NCBI RefSeq assembly: GCF_013410115.1
Contig: NZ_JACCCV010000002.1
Span: 1,116,001-1,180,000 of the forward strand
DNA: 64,000 nt
Reading direction: 5' to 3'
Source of the DNA: Tunturiibacter gelidiferens
GTDB lineage: Bacteria > Acidobacteriota > Terriglobia > Terriglobales > Acidobacteriaceae
Numbering within the stretch: position 1 is the first letter of the stretch; the number at the start of each line of letters is the position of its first letter. The notes under the pieces were generated by a model. The model saw only the letters and a program-made list of their open reading frames with translations, was not told the DNA's origin and ran no database searches. Of the stretch, positions 26,734-36,696 are shown in pieces. The position numbers and the translations under genes were made by a program.

Positions 26734-29700
26734 ATGCATCTCAGCCGTCTTGCCGGTGTTCAGGCCCTGTCTGCCCTGGTCGTTCTCGTTGCATCCGCCA
26801 CCGTTTCGTCTCTCGCACACGCCCAGGCCCTTACTTTGGTGCAGAGCGGCACTCGATATGCCGGAACCATCACTCCAGGCTTCAACGGGGACTTCGGACC
26901 CGCGACAACGGTCAGCCTCAACACTCCGTCCTATATTGTCTTCGATTCGAACGGCAACCAATATCTCTCGGATACGTTGAACAACTGCGTGCGCAAAATC
27001 GATAGCTCGGGGTCGATGAGTACCCTGGTCGGACTCGCTGTTTCGGGCAAAGGAGACACCTGTTCCACTTCATCGAACAGCACTCCGGCCCCCTCCCAGG
27101 GTCTATACCAACCCACGGGTCTTGCGGTCGACAGCTCGAACAACCTCTACATCGCAGACAGTAGTCACAACTGCGTCCGCAAACTCGCCGCAGGAGCCTC
27201 CGGAGTCGCTTCGCTTACCACCGTCTCCGGCACCTGCGGTTCCGCAGTCTCAACCACCCCGAACCCCAACGGTCTGGCCCTTGACGCCAGCAACAACCTC
27301 TACATCGCCATTCAGGATACTGAAGTCCCCGCTGCTCTCAGCACCTATCAGGTCCTGCTCCAGGCTCCTTCCTCGAGCCTCTGCGTATTAGCTGGCGCGC
27401 CTTCTGCACTAGTTTCTACAACCTGCCCCGGCGTCACCGGCAATGTCACGCTGAACGCCCCCTCAGGTCTCGCAATCAACGGCGCAGGAGATCTCTTCAT
27501 CGCCGATACCGGCAACAACTGCGTCCGCCAGGTCGTCGGCCTATTGACGTTCCAAACAGCCGTCGGCCAATGCTCCAATGACAACTCAGGCACAATCGCC
27601 ACGGCACTGAACAAGCCATACGGTCTAGCCTTTTCGCCCACGCAGTCAATCTACATTACCGAGACCACTCCCGATGTCGTGGTCAGTTACGTCCTGGGCG
27701 CATCCAGCGTGACCATCACCGCGGGCCTCCCCAATGGCGCCTCCGGCTCCTACAGCCCGGTCCAGGACGGAACCTCCGCACTCGACTTCCCTCTCAACGG
27801 TCCCCGCGGAATTGCCGTCGACAGCCTAGGCAACTTCTCTCTCGCTGACTCCAGCAACAGCATCCTTCGCAAACTCAGCAGCAACATCATCTTCCCGCCT
27901 ACGCCAGTCGGGAGTCTCAGCGCTGGCCTCCCGGTCACCTTTGTTGTCAACCAGAAAGTAAATCTATCTGTTACTTCAGGGCCAGACTTCAACATCATCA
28001 CAAATACCTGCACCGGCGTCCTTACCCCTTCGGCTCCGGGCGCGCCACCTGTTACCTGCCAGGTCTTTGTTCGCTTCACACCCACTCTTCTTGGACTGCG
28101 CAGCGCTCCCATCAAGCTCGCCGACTCGGTCTCCGGCAACAGCATCTCCCAAGGGCTCGAAGGCAGGGCAACCGGCTCGCTCGGTGTCTTCACCCCCGGT
28201 ATCGTGAAAACTGTTGTCAGCTCCCTTACCGCTCCTTCAGCAGTAACGGTAGACCCTGCCGGCAACGCGTACATCCTCGAAACTGGCGCAACTCCCGGCT
28301 CGGGCAACCTCCTAAAGCTTCCTGTCAGCGGCCCGCCATTTCCCATCATTCCCGGAGGATCCGGCCTACTCACCTCCTCAGCCATCACAATTGACTCCAC
28401 CGGAAACTACTTCATAACCGACGCCGTTCACGGCACAGTTTCCCGCTTTGGCGTCGATGGCAGCCTGAATACCGGCTATGTAACCGGCCTTGATACGCCA
28501 ACCTCCATCTATGTCGATGGCTTCGACAACCTCTTCATCGCCCAGGCAGGCTCGACGCATAACGTGATCGAGGTCTTTGCAGGTGGCGGGAGCCGCACTA
28601 TCGCAGGCAGCGGAACCAACTCCTCGGCCGACGGCGTCCTCGCCACGACTGCCAGTTTCGTCTCACCTGGCGGCCTCATTCTCGACGCTACCGGCATCCT
28701 CTACATCGCCGACACAGGCGGACATCTCGTCTACGCAGTGGATAAGTTCGGCATCATTCACCAAATTGCCGGAAATGGAACCACGACCACAACAGTTGCT
28801 GGCCAAGCCACAGGGACCGCCATCATCTCTCCGTCTTCCCTAGCCTTCGATGCGGCTGGAGACCTCTACATTGCGGATGCCACCGCTAACACCGTCTACA
28901 CTGTCTTCGTCTCTACCACAAGCAGCGGCAGCAACATCTCGACCACCCTTGGCACCGGGACTGCCGGAAATTCAGGCGATGGCGGCTTCGCCAACCTCGC
29001 CCAGATCAACAACCCCCTCAGCATCGCCGTTGAAGGCAACAGCGATCTCTTCGAAGTCGACAACGGCAACAACTCCGTCCGCGAGATTACCTATCCCAAT
29101 CCCACGCTCGCCTTCGGCAACGTTCTGGTTGGCCAAAGCTCCGGCGTCATCCAGCAGACCTTGAGTAACTTTGGCTCTGCTCCCTTCACCCTCAACGGTT
29201 CAATTACCACCTCCGATCCTCACTTCACGATCGATCCGGGCACTACCACCTGCGGTACCACCATCATCTCGGGTTCCACCTGCAACCTGGGCTTCGTCTT
29301 TACTCCAACCGCCAAGGGTTCGCTGACGGCCGCCGTCACTATCATCTCCAACTCGTACAACAGCCCTCAGACAATCACGCTTACCGGAACCGGAAAGGTC
29401 ATTGCGCCGCTTCAATTCACATTGCCAGCCGAAACCGAAGTTTACGGCCAACCCTTTTCTCAAACCGTCAACGTCACCAATGGCAGCCCCTCTCCGAGCG
29501 GCACCATCACCTTTAGCCTCGGTGCACGGACTGTTTGCAACGTCACCGGTACCTTCGGACTAGGTTCCACCTGCAACGCTTCCAACAGCGGCCTCGCCGT
29601 CGGCACCTACACACTCACCTTCAACTACTCCGGCGACACCAACTACTTGCCCGCCACCGGTAACGTGAACCTCACGGTCACTCCGGCTGCGCTCAACGTC

Positions 29701-31968
29701 ACCGTCAACAACGTTACCCGCCTCTACGGAGCGTCCAACCCTACCTTCACCGGCTCACTGACCGGAGTTGCCTCGGGCGACACGATTCTCGTCGCCTACT
29801 CCAGCACCGCCACCGTCACCTCTCCTGTAAATACCTACCCGATCATCGCGACTCTCACCACGGCTGGGACAACAAACCTCTCCAACTACGCGATCACGAA
29901 CACACCCGGAACCCTCACCATCACTCAGGCTCCCATCGTCGTAACAGTTCTCAACTTGAGCCGTCAGTACGGCCAAGCCAATCCCGCCTTCAACAGCACC
30001 ACCCTCGGCGTCTTGAACGGCAATACCGTTAGTGGGGGAACCTTCAACGGCGACGTGCTCACAATCGCCTATACCTCACCGGCCACAGCCACCTCGCCTG
30101 CTGGAACTTATCCCATCAACGCGACCGTGGCCGGAGCAAACGTCGGCAATTACGCCATCACCGTCGCTGCCGGCACCCTCACCGTCACGCCTGCGGTCCT
30201 CACCATCACGGTCAACAACGCGACCAAGACCTACGGAGCAGCCAACCCAATCTTCAGCAGCACTGTCAGTGGCGCTCTCAACGGAGATACCTTCACGAAC
30301 GCTTACTCGACTATAGCCACTGTCGCGTCACCAGTCGGCTCCTACCCGATTAATGACGCGGTCGGCGGTCCTGCAGCCTCCAACTACACAGTCCAGGTTA
30401 CCCCGGGAACTCTCGCGATTACTCAGGCCTCCATCACTGTCAACGTGACTGCTAACAACGCCACACGCAACTACGGCGCGACCGATCCCACCTTTACCAG
30501 CACGGTCAATGGCGCCCTGAACGGCGATACCTTCACCATTACCTACACCACCACGGACACACCAACATCACCGATTGGTACCTACACGATCATCCCCACT
30601 GTTTCAGGTCCTGCGACCGCCAACTACAGCACCATAACAACGACAAACGGAACTCTCACCATTACCCCAGCCACGCTAACCGTTACGGCGACTAATGCCA
30701 CGCGCACCTACAACACACCGAACCCTGTCTTCACCGGAACAACCACCGGTCTGCTCAAAGGCGACTCTGTCGCTACCACGTTTAACAGTTCCGCTGTTCT
30801 GAACTCCCCCGTGGGCACCTACCCGATCATTCCCTCGGTCTCCGGCGCGGCTCTCTCAAACTACTCCGTCAACCTGGTCAACGGCTCGCTCACCATTACC
30901 CAAAATCAAGGCGCTCTAGTCATTAACGTCAACAGCGCGAGCCGTCTCTACGGCGCACCCAACCCCGCATTTTCTGGAACCGTCACCGGCGTAGTCCCTG
31001 GCGACGACGTAGTCGTCACCTATACGACCGTCGCGACCCCCACGTCCGCGGCAGGCCAATACCCCATCGGTGCCAGCGTCTCGGGAACCTCTGCCGGCAA
31101 CTATATCGCCACCATCCACCCCGGCACGCTCGACATCAGTCCTGTCGGCACCGTCACTACGGTCACAAGTTCCGGCTCGCCTGCAGCCGCTGGCACCACC
31201 GTCACTTTCACGGCCACGGTCACCACCACAACTGGTGTGTCCACTGGCACCGTCAACTTCTCGGATGGCGGAAATCTCCTCGGCACCGGTACCCTGAACA
31301 GCAGCGGTATCGCTACATTCGCCACCAGCGCTCTTACCTCAGGCAGCCACACCATCACCGCCATCTTCCAGGCCAACACCAACTTCTCCACCAGTTCGGC
31401 CACCCTCACCCAAGTCATCAACGCTCCCGTGGGCAGCTTCACAATGTCCGCCACGCCTCCCACTCAGCTCATTCGCGGTCCTGGTGCAACGAGCTATCAG
31501 ATCGTACTTACCTCCGTTGGAGCCTTTGCGGGCCAGATCAATCTCTCCTGCTCTGGCCTTCCTGCTGACGCTACATGCACCTTCGCCAGCAATCCGACAC
31601 TCACCGCCGGAGGCACCGCCACTGTCGCGCTGACCATCAACACTACCGCGGCCGACGCCAAACTTAGCAATCCATCGATCCCTAACCTCAAACCCATGGA
31701 TCTCACCCCAATCACCGCTGCCGCCGTCTTCCCGGTCGAACTCACCGGACTTGGCATCTTCTTTGCCGGACTCCGGCGCCGCAGAAAGCTAGGTACTCAC
31801 GAGATTCGCCTTCTCGCAGTCATCCTTCTTTCCTTCGGTATCCTTGGCCTGGCGGGTTGCTGCTTCAACACCACATTCCAGACCTACACCGTCAACATCA
31901 CCGGCACCAGCGCGAACTTCACGACGCCGGCTCAATCTACCTCGGTTTTTCTGTCCGTCGGGAAGTAA
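26734..31968 (+). CDS. Giant exported NHL/Hydin/MBG/Ig-repeat surface protein
   Basis: A protein of 1744 residues with signal peptide (HLSRLAGVQALSALVVLVAS, cut after AHAQ). The N-terminal 750 residues are NHL-type propeller blades (PTGLAVDSSNNLYIADSSHNC and variants). Then comes an ASPM/SPD-2/Hydin-like domain (LAFGNVLVGQSS), an Ig-like repeat, six MBG domains (starting NNVTRLYGASNP, LNLSRQYGQANP, NNATKTYGAANP, NNATRNYGATDP, TNATRTYNTPNP, NSASRLYGAPNP) and another Ig-like domain. Near the C-terminus a hydrophobic segment with LRRRRKLG is followed by a second one ending LAGCC, then a last beta-strand. I chose ATG 26734 for its ribosome site and signal peptide. It is probably an adhesin or matrix protein. 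Confidence 0.85.
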   Translation: MHLSRLAGVQALSALVVLVASATVSSLAHAQALTLVQSGTRYAGTITPGFNGDFGPATTVSLNTPSYIVFDSNGNQYLSDTLNNCVRKIDSSGSMSTLVGLAVSGKGDTCSTSSNSTPAPSQGLYQPTGLAVDSSNNLYIADSSHNCVRKLAAGASGVASLTTVSGTCGSAVSTTPNPNGLALDASNNLYIAIQDTEVPAALSTYQVLLQAPSSSLCVLAGAPSALVSTTCPGVTGNVTLNAPSGLAINGAGDLFIADTGNNCVRQVVGLLTFQTAVGQCSNDNSGTIATALNKPYGLAFSPTQSIYITETTPDVVVSYVLGASSVTITAGLPNGASGSYSPVQDGTSALDFPLNGPRGIAVDSLGNFSLADSSNSILRKLSSNIIFPPTPVGSLSAGLPVTFVVNQKVNLSVTSGPDFNIITNTCTGVLTPSAPGAPPVTCQVFVRFTPTLLGLRSAPIKLADSVSGNSISQGLEGRATGSLGVFTPGIVKTVVSSLTAPSAVTVDPAGNAYILETGATPGSGNLLKLPVSGPPFPIIPGGSGLLTSSAITIDSTGNYFITDAVHGTVSRFGVDGSLNTGYVTGLDTPTSIYVDGFDNLFIAQAGSTHNVIEVFAGGGSRTIAGSGTNSSADGVLATTASFVSPGGLILDATGILYIADTGGHLVYAVDKFGIIHQIAGNGTTTTTVAGQATGTAIISPSSLAFDAAGDLYIADATANTVYTVFVSTTSSGSNISTTLGTGTAGNSGDGGFANLAQINNPLSIAVEGNSDLFEVDNGNNSVREITYPNPTLAFGNVLVGQSSGVIQQTLSNFGSAPFTLNGSITTSDPHFTIDPGTTTCGTTIISGSTCNLGFVFTPTAKGSLTAAVTIISNSYNSPQTITLTGTGKVIAPLQFTLPAETEVYGQPFSQTVNVTNGSPSPSGTITFSLGARTVCNVTGTFGLGSTCNASNSGLAVGTYTLTFNYSGDTNYLPATGNVNLTVTPAALNVTVNNVTRLYGASNPTFTGSLTGVASGDTILVAYSSTATVTSPVNTYPIIATLTTAGTTNLSNYAITNTPGTLTITQAPIVVTVLNLSRQYGQANPAFNSTTLGVLNGNTVSGGTFNGDVLTIAYTSPATATSPAGTYPINATVAGANVGNYAITVAAGTLTVTPAVLTITVNNATKTYGAANPIFSSTVSGALNGDTFTNAYSTIATVASPVGSYPINDAVGGPAASNYTVQVTPGTLAITQASITVNVTANNATRNYGATDPTFTSTVNGALNGDTFTITYTTTDTPTSPIGTYTIIPTVSGPATANYSTITTTNGTLTITPATLTVTATNATRTYNTPNPVFTGTTTGLLKGDSVATTFNSSAVLNSPVGTYPIIPSVSGAALSNYSVNLVNGSLTITQNQGALVINVNSASRLYGAPNPAFSGTVTGVVPGDDVVVTYTTVATPTSAAGQYPIGASVSGTSAGNYIATIHPGTLDISPVGTVTTVTSSGSPAAAGTTVTFTATVTTTTGVSTGTVNFSDGGNLLGTGTLNSSGIATFATSALTSGSHTITAIFQANTNFSTSSATLTQVINAPVGSFTMSATPPTQLIRGPGATSYQIVLTSVGAFAGQINLSCSGLPADATCTFASNPTLTAGGTATVALTINTTAADAKLSNPSIPNLKPMDLTPITAAAVFPVELTGLGIFFAGLRRRRKLGTHEIRLLAVILLSFGILGLAGCCFNTTFQTYTVNITGTSANFTTPAQSTSVFLSVGK

Positions 31969-31982
31969 TAGTGCTACCCGTG

Positions 31983-32005
31983 TGTCCTGGCAATCTCACA
32001 GGACA
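31983..32005. terminator. Hairpin between exoprotein and OmpA-like gene
   Basis: TGTCCTG (31983-31989) pairs with CAGGACA (31999-32005) across 9 bases, 14 bp after the stop of the giant exoprotein. There is no T-tract, so it may attenuate rather than end transcription, giving unequal amounts of the two proteins. Confidence 0.4.
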
Positions 32006-32055
32006 TACAGGGTAAAGAAAATCAGGAAAGCACCGCAGTTGGAGGTTTCATCCTT

Positions 32056-33696
32056 ATGCATCTCCGCCCCGTGAGCCCCAATAAATTGAGCCCTCACACC
32101 AAGCGCCTCACGAGTGCCCTACTCAATTCCGGGACCAAGCTCCTCGTCGCCCTTTGCATCGCAGCCTCGCCGCTGTCCGCTGTAGCGCAGGCGGTCAAAA
32201 CCGCCTCCACGCCACCTCCCGATTTTTCGCGGCTCGATCTCTACGGCGGCTACGCCTACTTCCATCCCTTCAACAGCGAAATCACCCCCTTCGTCTATCA
32301 GCCCATCAATGCCGGTGCAGTCGCAAGTGCCACCGCCTATTTCAATCGTTACTTGGGCGTCCAAGCCGAGGGCAGCTTCTTCCCGAACGGGACCAACGAT
32401 TGCTATTACACCGCCCAAGCCGGCCCTGTTCTCCGCTACCAAAAAGGCCGCTTCATCCCCTTCGCCCACGTTCTCGGCGGCGGAGCCAGAGCAGGCGGAC
32501 CAGCCTTCCAACCCTGCACCTGGGGCTGGGGCGTCACCGCCGGAGCAGGTCTCGACCTCGTCCTGCCAGTTTTCAACAATCACATCGCCCTTCGCATAGC
32601 CCAAGCTGACTTCAACTACTCCCACGTTGACTACGGTCCAGTCGACCCCGCCCAGGTAACCGGAGGCGTTGGTGATATCACTGCCTACCGCCTCTCTGCC
32701 GGCGTAGTTCTGCGCTTCGGCCAGCAAACGCCTCCCCCACCTGTCCAACTTGGCTGCACCGTTCAACCAACCAACGTCTTCCCTGGCGATCCCGTAACCG
32801 TTACAGCCACTGCTACAAACCTCGAAGCGAAGAAGAAGCTTTCCTACACCTGGACCGCCAGCGGCGGTGAGCTCACCAACAACGACGCAACAGCCAACAT
32901 CAACACCGCAGGCCTCGCACCAGGCGACTATACCGTCTCGGGTCACGTCAGCGAAGGCAAACGCCCTGGCGAGAGCGCCAACTGCTCCGCCGGCTTCCGC
33001 ATCCATAACCCCGCTCCGCCCTCCATCGCTTGCTCCGCCAACCCCAGCACCGTCATGCCCGGCGACCCCTCGACCATCACAGCCGTCGCGAGCAGCCTGG
33101 AGGGTCTCACCCTCAGCTACTCCTACTCCGCCTCCGCTGGCCAGATCTCCGGAACCACACCTACCGCGACGCTCGTCACCAGCGGCGCTCCCTCAGGCAT
33201 CGTCACGGTCACCTGCAACGTTGTCGATGATCTCGGCAAACACGCCTCCGCCGACACCACAGTGACAATCATCACGCCTCCACCTCCGCCGGTCCCGCAG
33301 GTACGCCCCCTCTGCAGCGTTTCGTTTGAGCGGGATCTGAAGCGTCCCGTCCGCGTCGACAACGAAGGGAAGGCCTGCCTGGACGAGATCGCTCTCACCC
33401 TCAACCGCGACACCACCTCAAAACTGGTAATTGTCGGCAGACACTCCGACGATGAAACGCCTGATGCTGCAGCCCAGCGCGACCTCAACGTAGAGCAGTA
33501 CCTCATCGACGAAAAAGGAATCGATCCTGCACGCATCTCGATGCGAACCAGCGGCCAACCTGGTCGCGTCCTCGACAGCACACTCGTTCCCGACGGAGCC
33601 TCATTCACCCCCGGGGACACGGCTACCTTCGACGCAAACTCGGTGAAACGGGAGGGCCAGCCATACGCTAAGCCAAAATCCACTACGAATCACTAA
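32056..33696 (+). CDS. Outer-membrane beta-barrel protein with two Ig-like domains and OmpA-like C-terminus
   Basis: A protein of 546 residues. A signal peptide (LLVALCIAASPLSAVAQA) is followed by an eight-strand-type barrel (residues about 55-225: RLDLYGGYAYFHPFNSE, LGVQAEGSFF, FIPFAHVLGGGARAGG, YRLSAGVVLRFG). Two PKD/Ig-like domains follow (CTVQPTNVFPGDPVTVTA and CSANPSTVMPGDPSTITA). After a proline hinge comes an OmpA/MotB-like domain (KLVIVGRHSDDE, QRDLNVEQYLIDEKGIDPARI) that would bind peptidoglycan. It follows the giant exoprotein by 87 bp, so it may anchor or help display it. The ribosome site is GGAGG with slightly long spacing. Confidence 0.82.
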   Translation: MHLRPVSPNKLSPHTKRLTSALLNSGTKLLVALCIAASPLSAVAQAVKTASTPPPDFSRLDLYGGYAYFHPFNSEITPFVYQPINAGAVASATAYFNRYLGVQAEGSFFPNGTNDCYYTAQAGPVLRYQKGRFIPFAHVLGGGARAGGPAFQPCTWGWGVTAGAGLDLVLPVFNNHIALRIAQADFNYSHVDYGPVDPAQVTGGVGDITAYRLSAGVVLRFGQQTPPPPVQLGCTVQPTNVFPGDPVTVTATATNLEAKKKLSYTWTASGGELTNNDATANINTAGLAPGDYTVSGHVSEGKRPGESANCSAGFRIHNPAPPSIACSANPSTVMPGDPSTITAVASSLEGLTLSYSYSASAGQISGTTPTATLVTSGAPSGIVTVTCNVVDDLGKHASADTTVTIITPPPPPVPQVRPLCSVSFERDLKRPVRVDNEGKACLDEIALTLNRDTTSKLVIVGRHSDDETPDAAAQRDLNVEQYLIDEKGIDPARISMRTSGQPGRVLDSTLVPDGASFTPGDTATFDANSVKREGQPYAKPKSTTNH

Positions 33697-34083
33697 CCAA
33701 TCACGAATCTGATCGACTTTTGTCTCAAACCTGAGAGGAGGAGCTCCAGGCTTCTTCTTATTTTCCGCCTCACGGTAAACCTGAAGCGCCCATTCAGCCA
33801 GCGCACTCGCGAACATCCTAACCTCGCCAGTACCAGCTCAATAGATCATCGCGTAACCGCGCAATCGAGCGCCCGCACCTTGCTTCTCCCTTGTTGCTTC
33901 CTGTCTTCGATACGCCGCAACTCACTTCGAACCAGCACAGCCGAAGTCACCGCTTCCCGCTCCATCGCCACCCCGCCGCCAAATCTGCTAAACTACCTGA
34001 GTCGGTATAGCGATCCTGCAAGCCCACCCGCGCGCTTGAGCCTTACGGAAAGCACTCTCATCGACATCTCACCGCAGCACATT
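33697..34083. other. Intergenic region before tRNA-Pro
   Basis: No firm gene in these 387 bp. A minus-strand frame starting at 33816 (MFASALAEWALQVYREAEN, with GAGGT before the ATG) looks protein-like for about 40 codons, but it then runs into the 3' end of the OmpA-like gene. It could be a remnant of a small gene that has lost its end. Confidence 0.3.
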
Positions 34084-34160
<77 letters not shown>

Positions 34161-34332
34161 TTTAAATCCCTCTTGCTTTTCAACAATTTACAGCCCAAGC
34201 CATTTGTCGTGTTCGAACTGGTGCCGCCGCGGAGTACACCGAAAGCGTTGTTTCCACCCGGGGACGGTATTGAAGCTCGCCATTCTGTGCACTTTTTGCC
34301 CAAAAAGAGGAGTTCCCAATATCTTGGCCGGG

Positions 34333-35216
34333 CTACTGTTGGTTGATCGTCCAATGCGGTAATTTCTGGACCTTTTGTTCGGGTTCGGCTAATGTCTTCG
34401 CCTTCTGGACTCTCATACCCACGATGTATTGATGCGGCGTGGATCCTGAACTTTCCCTAAAAGTCCGTGCGAAGTGAAAGACACTTAGGTCTGTGAGGGC
34501 CGCCAACTCCTGGAGGCGAATATCGCGATGCAGATTTGCTTCTATGTAGGACTGCACTCGCCGGAGATTCGGGCGCGAGAGGCCGCCTTTTATTCTGGCG
34601 GGGGCCGATGAAGTAAGCCCATACTTCTTGATGAGAGCTATCGACAAGGACATCCCCAACATATCTCCATAAAGAGATCCCATGGGCCAGCCTGCGCTCA
34701 TCTCTCGCTCCATCTCCGTTAGCAGGAGACGCAACTGTTCATCTTGAAACGACCACTGATTTTCGAAGTCGCATAGCCCTCTGATACCAATTTGTTCGGC
34801 AGCCTGACTGAGCAGCGATGGCTCCAGAGATGCCACGATACGCTGCGAAGGCCCATGCCAGAGCAGGCTGTCTCGGGTCCCCGGCGCCAGTAGGATTAGG
34901 CTGCCAACATCCGATCGGACACGGCCTTTTTGTCCGGAGCTGTTCCAGTCCATCTCGACCGGACCACTGGATTGAAGATGCAGACAAAACGTGTGTGCTC
35001 ATGCTCTGGTATGGCTACTGCGCCGAGGCGATGCCTCTCCAGGATCATGCCAGTCCAGGGTGAGCGTTCGTTATTGGTAGTGGGTTGTCCAGGGAGCAGG
35101 GGCACCGACTCCCCTTCCATTAAGACGGAGATGCGCTTCGACCTCATCGGGTCGTGGCAAGGGACGGCGTCGAGCCTACGAAGCACTCCGTTTGTCCCGC
35201 CACCGAACCCAGTCAT
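34333..35216 (-). pseudogene. AraC-family transcriptional regulator, frameshifted and 3'-truncated
   Basis: The N-terminal part is in one frame (from about 35216 or 35147: ERSPWTGMILERHRL, PEHEH) and the rest in another (CLHLQSSGPVEMDWNS, then the first AraC helix-turn-helix, LQELAALTDLSVFHFARTFRESSG). The switch lies within about 34986-34997 (complement of CACACACGTTTT), where one extra base restores neither frame. The second helix-turn-helix is lost: after MRVQKAKTLAEPEQKVQK the frame reads HWTINQQ and stops, while a fragment DDQPTVAR of the expected region is in the next frame. At least two lesions therefore mark a dead gene. It lies beside tRNA-Pro. Confidence 0.8.
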
Positions 35217-35325
35217 GCGCGATCTCCCTTATTCATCATAGATCCAGCAAGAACAGACAACCTACCGCAAGATCAGCCACATGCGCCCATTGAAAATCCG
35301 GTATCTCTAGGGAGAGGAAACTGAG

Positions 35326-35499
35326 ATGGGACTTATACAGGGAGTAGTCGACGGCTTCATCATGACAGTCGGCATCACCCCGCCCAAACCCGAGAACAAA
35401 CGCTCGGCAACGATCTTTATCGCGACGGGCCTTCTCGGCACAGTTGTCGGTATCATTGCTCTGTTTGTTTTTGTTCTGACCGTAATGCTTCACAGATAG
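35326..35499 (+). CDS. Small single-span membrane protein, 57 residues
   Basis: ATG 35326 follows GGGAGAGGAAACTGAG, a good ribosome site, and the frame ends at TAG 35497-35499. The N-terminus is amphipathic ([20 protein letters not shown]), then a charged KPENKRS, then a strong transmembrane helix ([20 protein letters not shown], followed by VFVLTVML) and a short HR end. It is too short for ordinary gene-length cut-offs. The DUF1348 gene follows by 43 bp on the same strand. I know no family for it; the membrane role is inferred from composition. Confidence 0.55.
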   Translation: MGLIQGVVDGFIMTVGITPPKPENKRSATIFIATGLLGTVVGIIALFVFVLTVMLHR

Positions 35500-35542
35500 T
35501 GTATGTTTACCGGCCATCGGCGCAGTTCGAAGGAGCAGAGGT

Positions 35543-36019
35543 ATGAGCAAGGAACAGGCAGTCGCACTCGTCCCGCCGTTCACGCAGGAGACGGCAATCC
35601 TTAAGGTACGCAAGGCCGAAGACGGCTGGAACTCGCGCAATCCCGAACAGGTTTGCCTTGCTTATACCGTCGACAGCAAGTGGCGCAATCGCTCTGAGTT
35701 CGTCAACGGACGAGAGCAGATCGTTCAATTTCTCACTCGCAAATGGCAAAAGGAGTTGGATTATCGGCTCATCAAGGAGCTGTGGGCCTTTGGAGGCTCC
35801 CGCATCGCGGTTCGTTTTGCCTACGAATCGCATGACGCAACCGGCCAGTGGTACCGCTCTTACGGCAATGAAAACTGGGAGTTCGACAACGACGGCGTGA
35901 TGCACCATCGTTATGCCTGCATCAACGATCTCCCTATCAAAGAGAGTGAGCGGCTCTTTCATTGGCCACTTGGCCGGCGCCCAGACGACCACCCGGGCCT
36001 TACGGAGCTTGGCCTTTAG
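35543..36019 (+). CDS. DUF1348 / NTF2-like protein
   Basis: A cytosolic protein of 158 residues with the characteristic DUF1348 sequence: [80 protein letters not shown] and the ending [18 protein letters not shown]. The fold is SnoaL/NTF2-like; no reaction is established. ATG 35543 is preceded by AAGGAGCAGAGGT. A strong hairpin follows the stop codon, so the transcript probably ends there. Confidence 0.9.
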   Translation: MSKEQAVALVPPFTQETAILKVRKAEDGWNSRNPEQVCLAYTVDSKWRNRSEFVNGREQIVQFLTRKWQKELDYRLIKELWAFGGSRIAVRFAYESHDATGQWYRSYGNENWEFDNDGVMHHRYACINDLPIKESERLFHWPLGRRPDDHPGLTELGL

Positions 36020-36045
36020 GCTCGACGACCCTTCGACGTGAGGCT

Positions 36046-36080
36046 CTGCCACCGAAGCCCCTCGAAAGGGTTGGTGGCAG
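36046..36080 (+). terminator. Hairpin terminator after the DUF1348 gene
   Basis: CTGCCACC (36046-36053) pairs perfectly with GGTGGCAG (36073-36080), with an inner CCC/GGG pair around CTCGAAA. The tract CTTTTGGGG followed by CTTTCTTTTA lies a few bases after. It fits an intrinsic terminator with an imperfect U-tract. Confidence 0.6.
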
Positions 36081-36231
36081 CGTATGCTTTTGGGGTCTTT
36101 CTTTTATCACACCCCTGACATATCCTCAGCCAACAACGCTTAGTAAATAGGCAAGCTATCTTCGGCTCATATGCGGTCGCAAAGCCCCCGTCAACACGAC
36201 AAGTAAAATATCTCTCCGCAACAGGAGCATT

Positions 36232-36696
36232 ATGTTCATCATTGCGCTTGCATTTTTGATTGGTATTGTCTCCGGGCTCCGCGCTATGACCGCACCCGCG
36301 GCCGTAAGTTGGGCAGCCCGGCTGGGTATCTTGCCACTCCAGGGCACTCCTCTCGCCTTTTTAGGATATGCGGCGACACCCTACATCTTTACACTCCTCG
36401 CTATCGGTGAGTTGATCAACGACAAACTGCCCAAGACTCCCAGCCGCAAGGTGCCTCCTCAATTCATCGCGCGGGTCATCAGCGGGGCGTTCGCTGGAGC
36501 GGCGGTGGGAGCAGCACGACAGTCGCTGACGTTCGGCCTTGTCGCCGGCGCCGTGGGCGCGGTTGCAGGCACACTTGGGGGCGCCGCCGTACGCACCAAA
36601 CTTGGTGAGGTCTTTGGAAAAGATCTCCCTGCCGCCTTGCTTGAGGACGCCGTGGCGATCATACTTGCTATCGTGGTGGTTACGAGACTCGGATGA
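36232..36696 (+). CDS. DUF4126 family membrane protein
   Basis: A protein of 154 residues rich in hydrophobic helices: FIIALAFLIGIVSGLRAMTAPAAV at the start, LAFLGYAATPYIFTLLAIGELI, then AFAGAAVGAARQSLTFGLVAGAVG and a final AVAIILAIVVVTRLG. LRAMTAPAAVSWAARLG and GELINDKLPKTPSR are the DUF4126 signatures. The role is unknown. AGGAG stands a few bases before the ATG. The stop overlaps the start of the flavoprotein gene (ATGA), so the two are coupled. Confidence 0.82.
   Translation: MFIIALAFLIGIVSGLRAMTAPAAVSWAARLGILPLQGTPLAFLGYAATPYIFTLLAIGELINDKLPKTPSRKVPPQFIARVISGAFAGAAVGAARQSLTFGLVAGAVGAVAGTLGGAAVRTKLGEVFGKDLPAALLEDAVAIILAIVVVTRLG

Noticed and set aside
33601-33816. 71-codon minus-strand frame (MFASALAEWALQVYREAEN)
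   Set aside because: The first 40 codons look protein-like and a GAGGT site is present, but half of it overlaps the OmpA-like gene; not firm enough to list as a gene.
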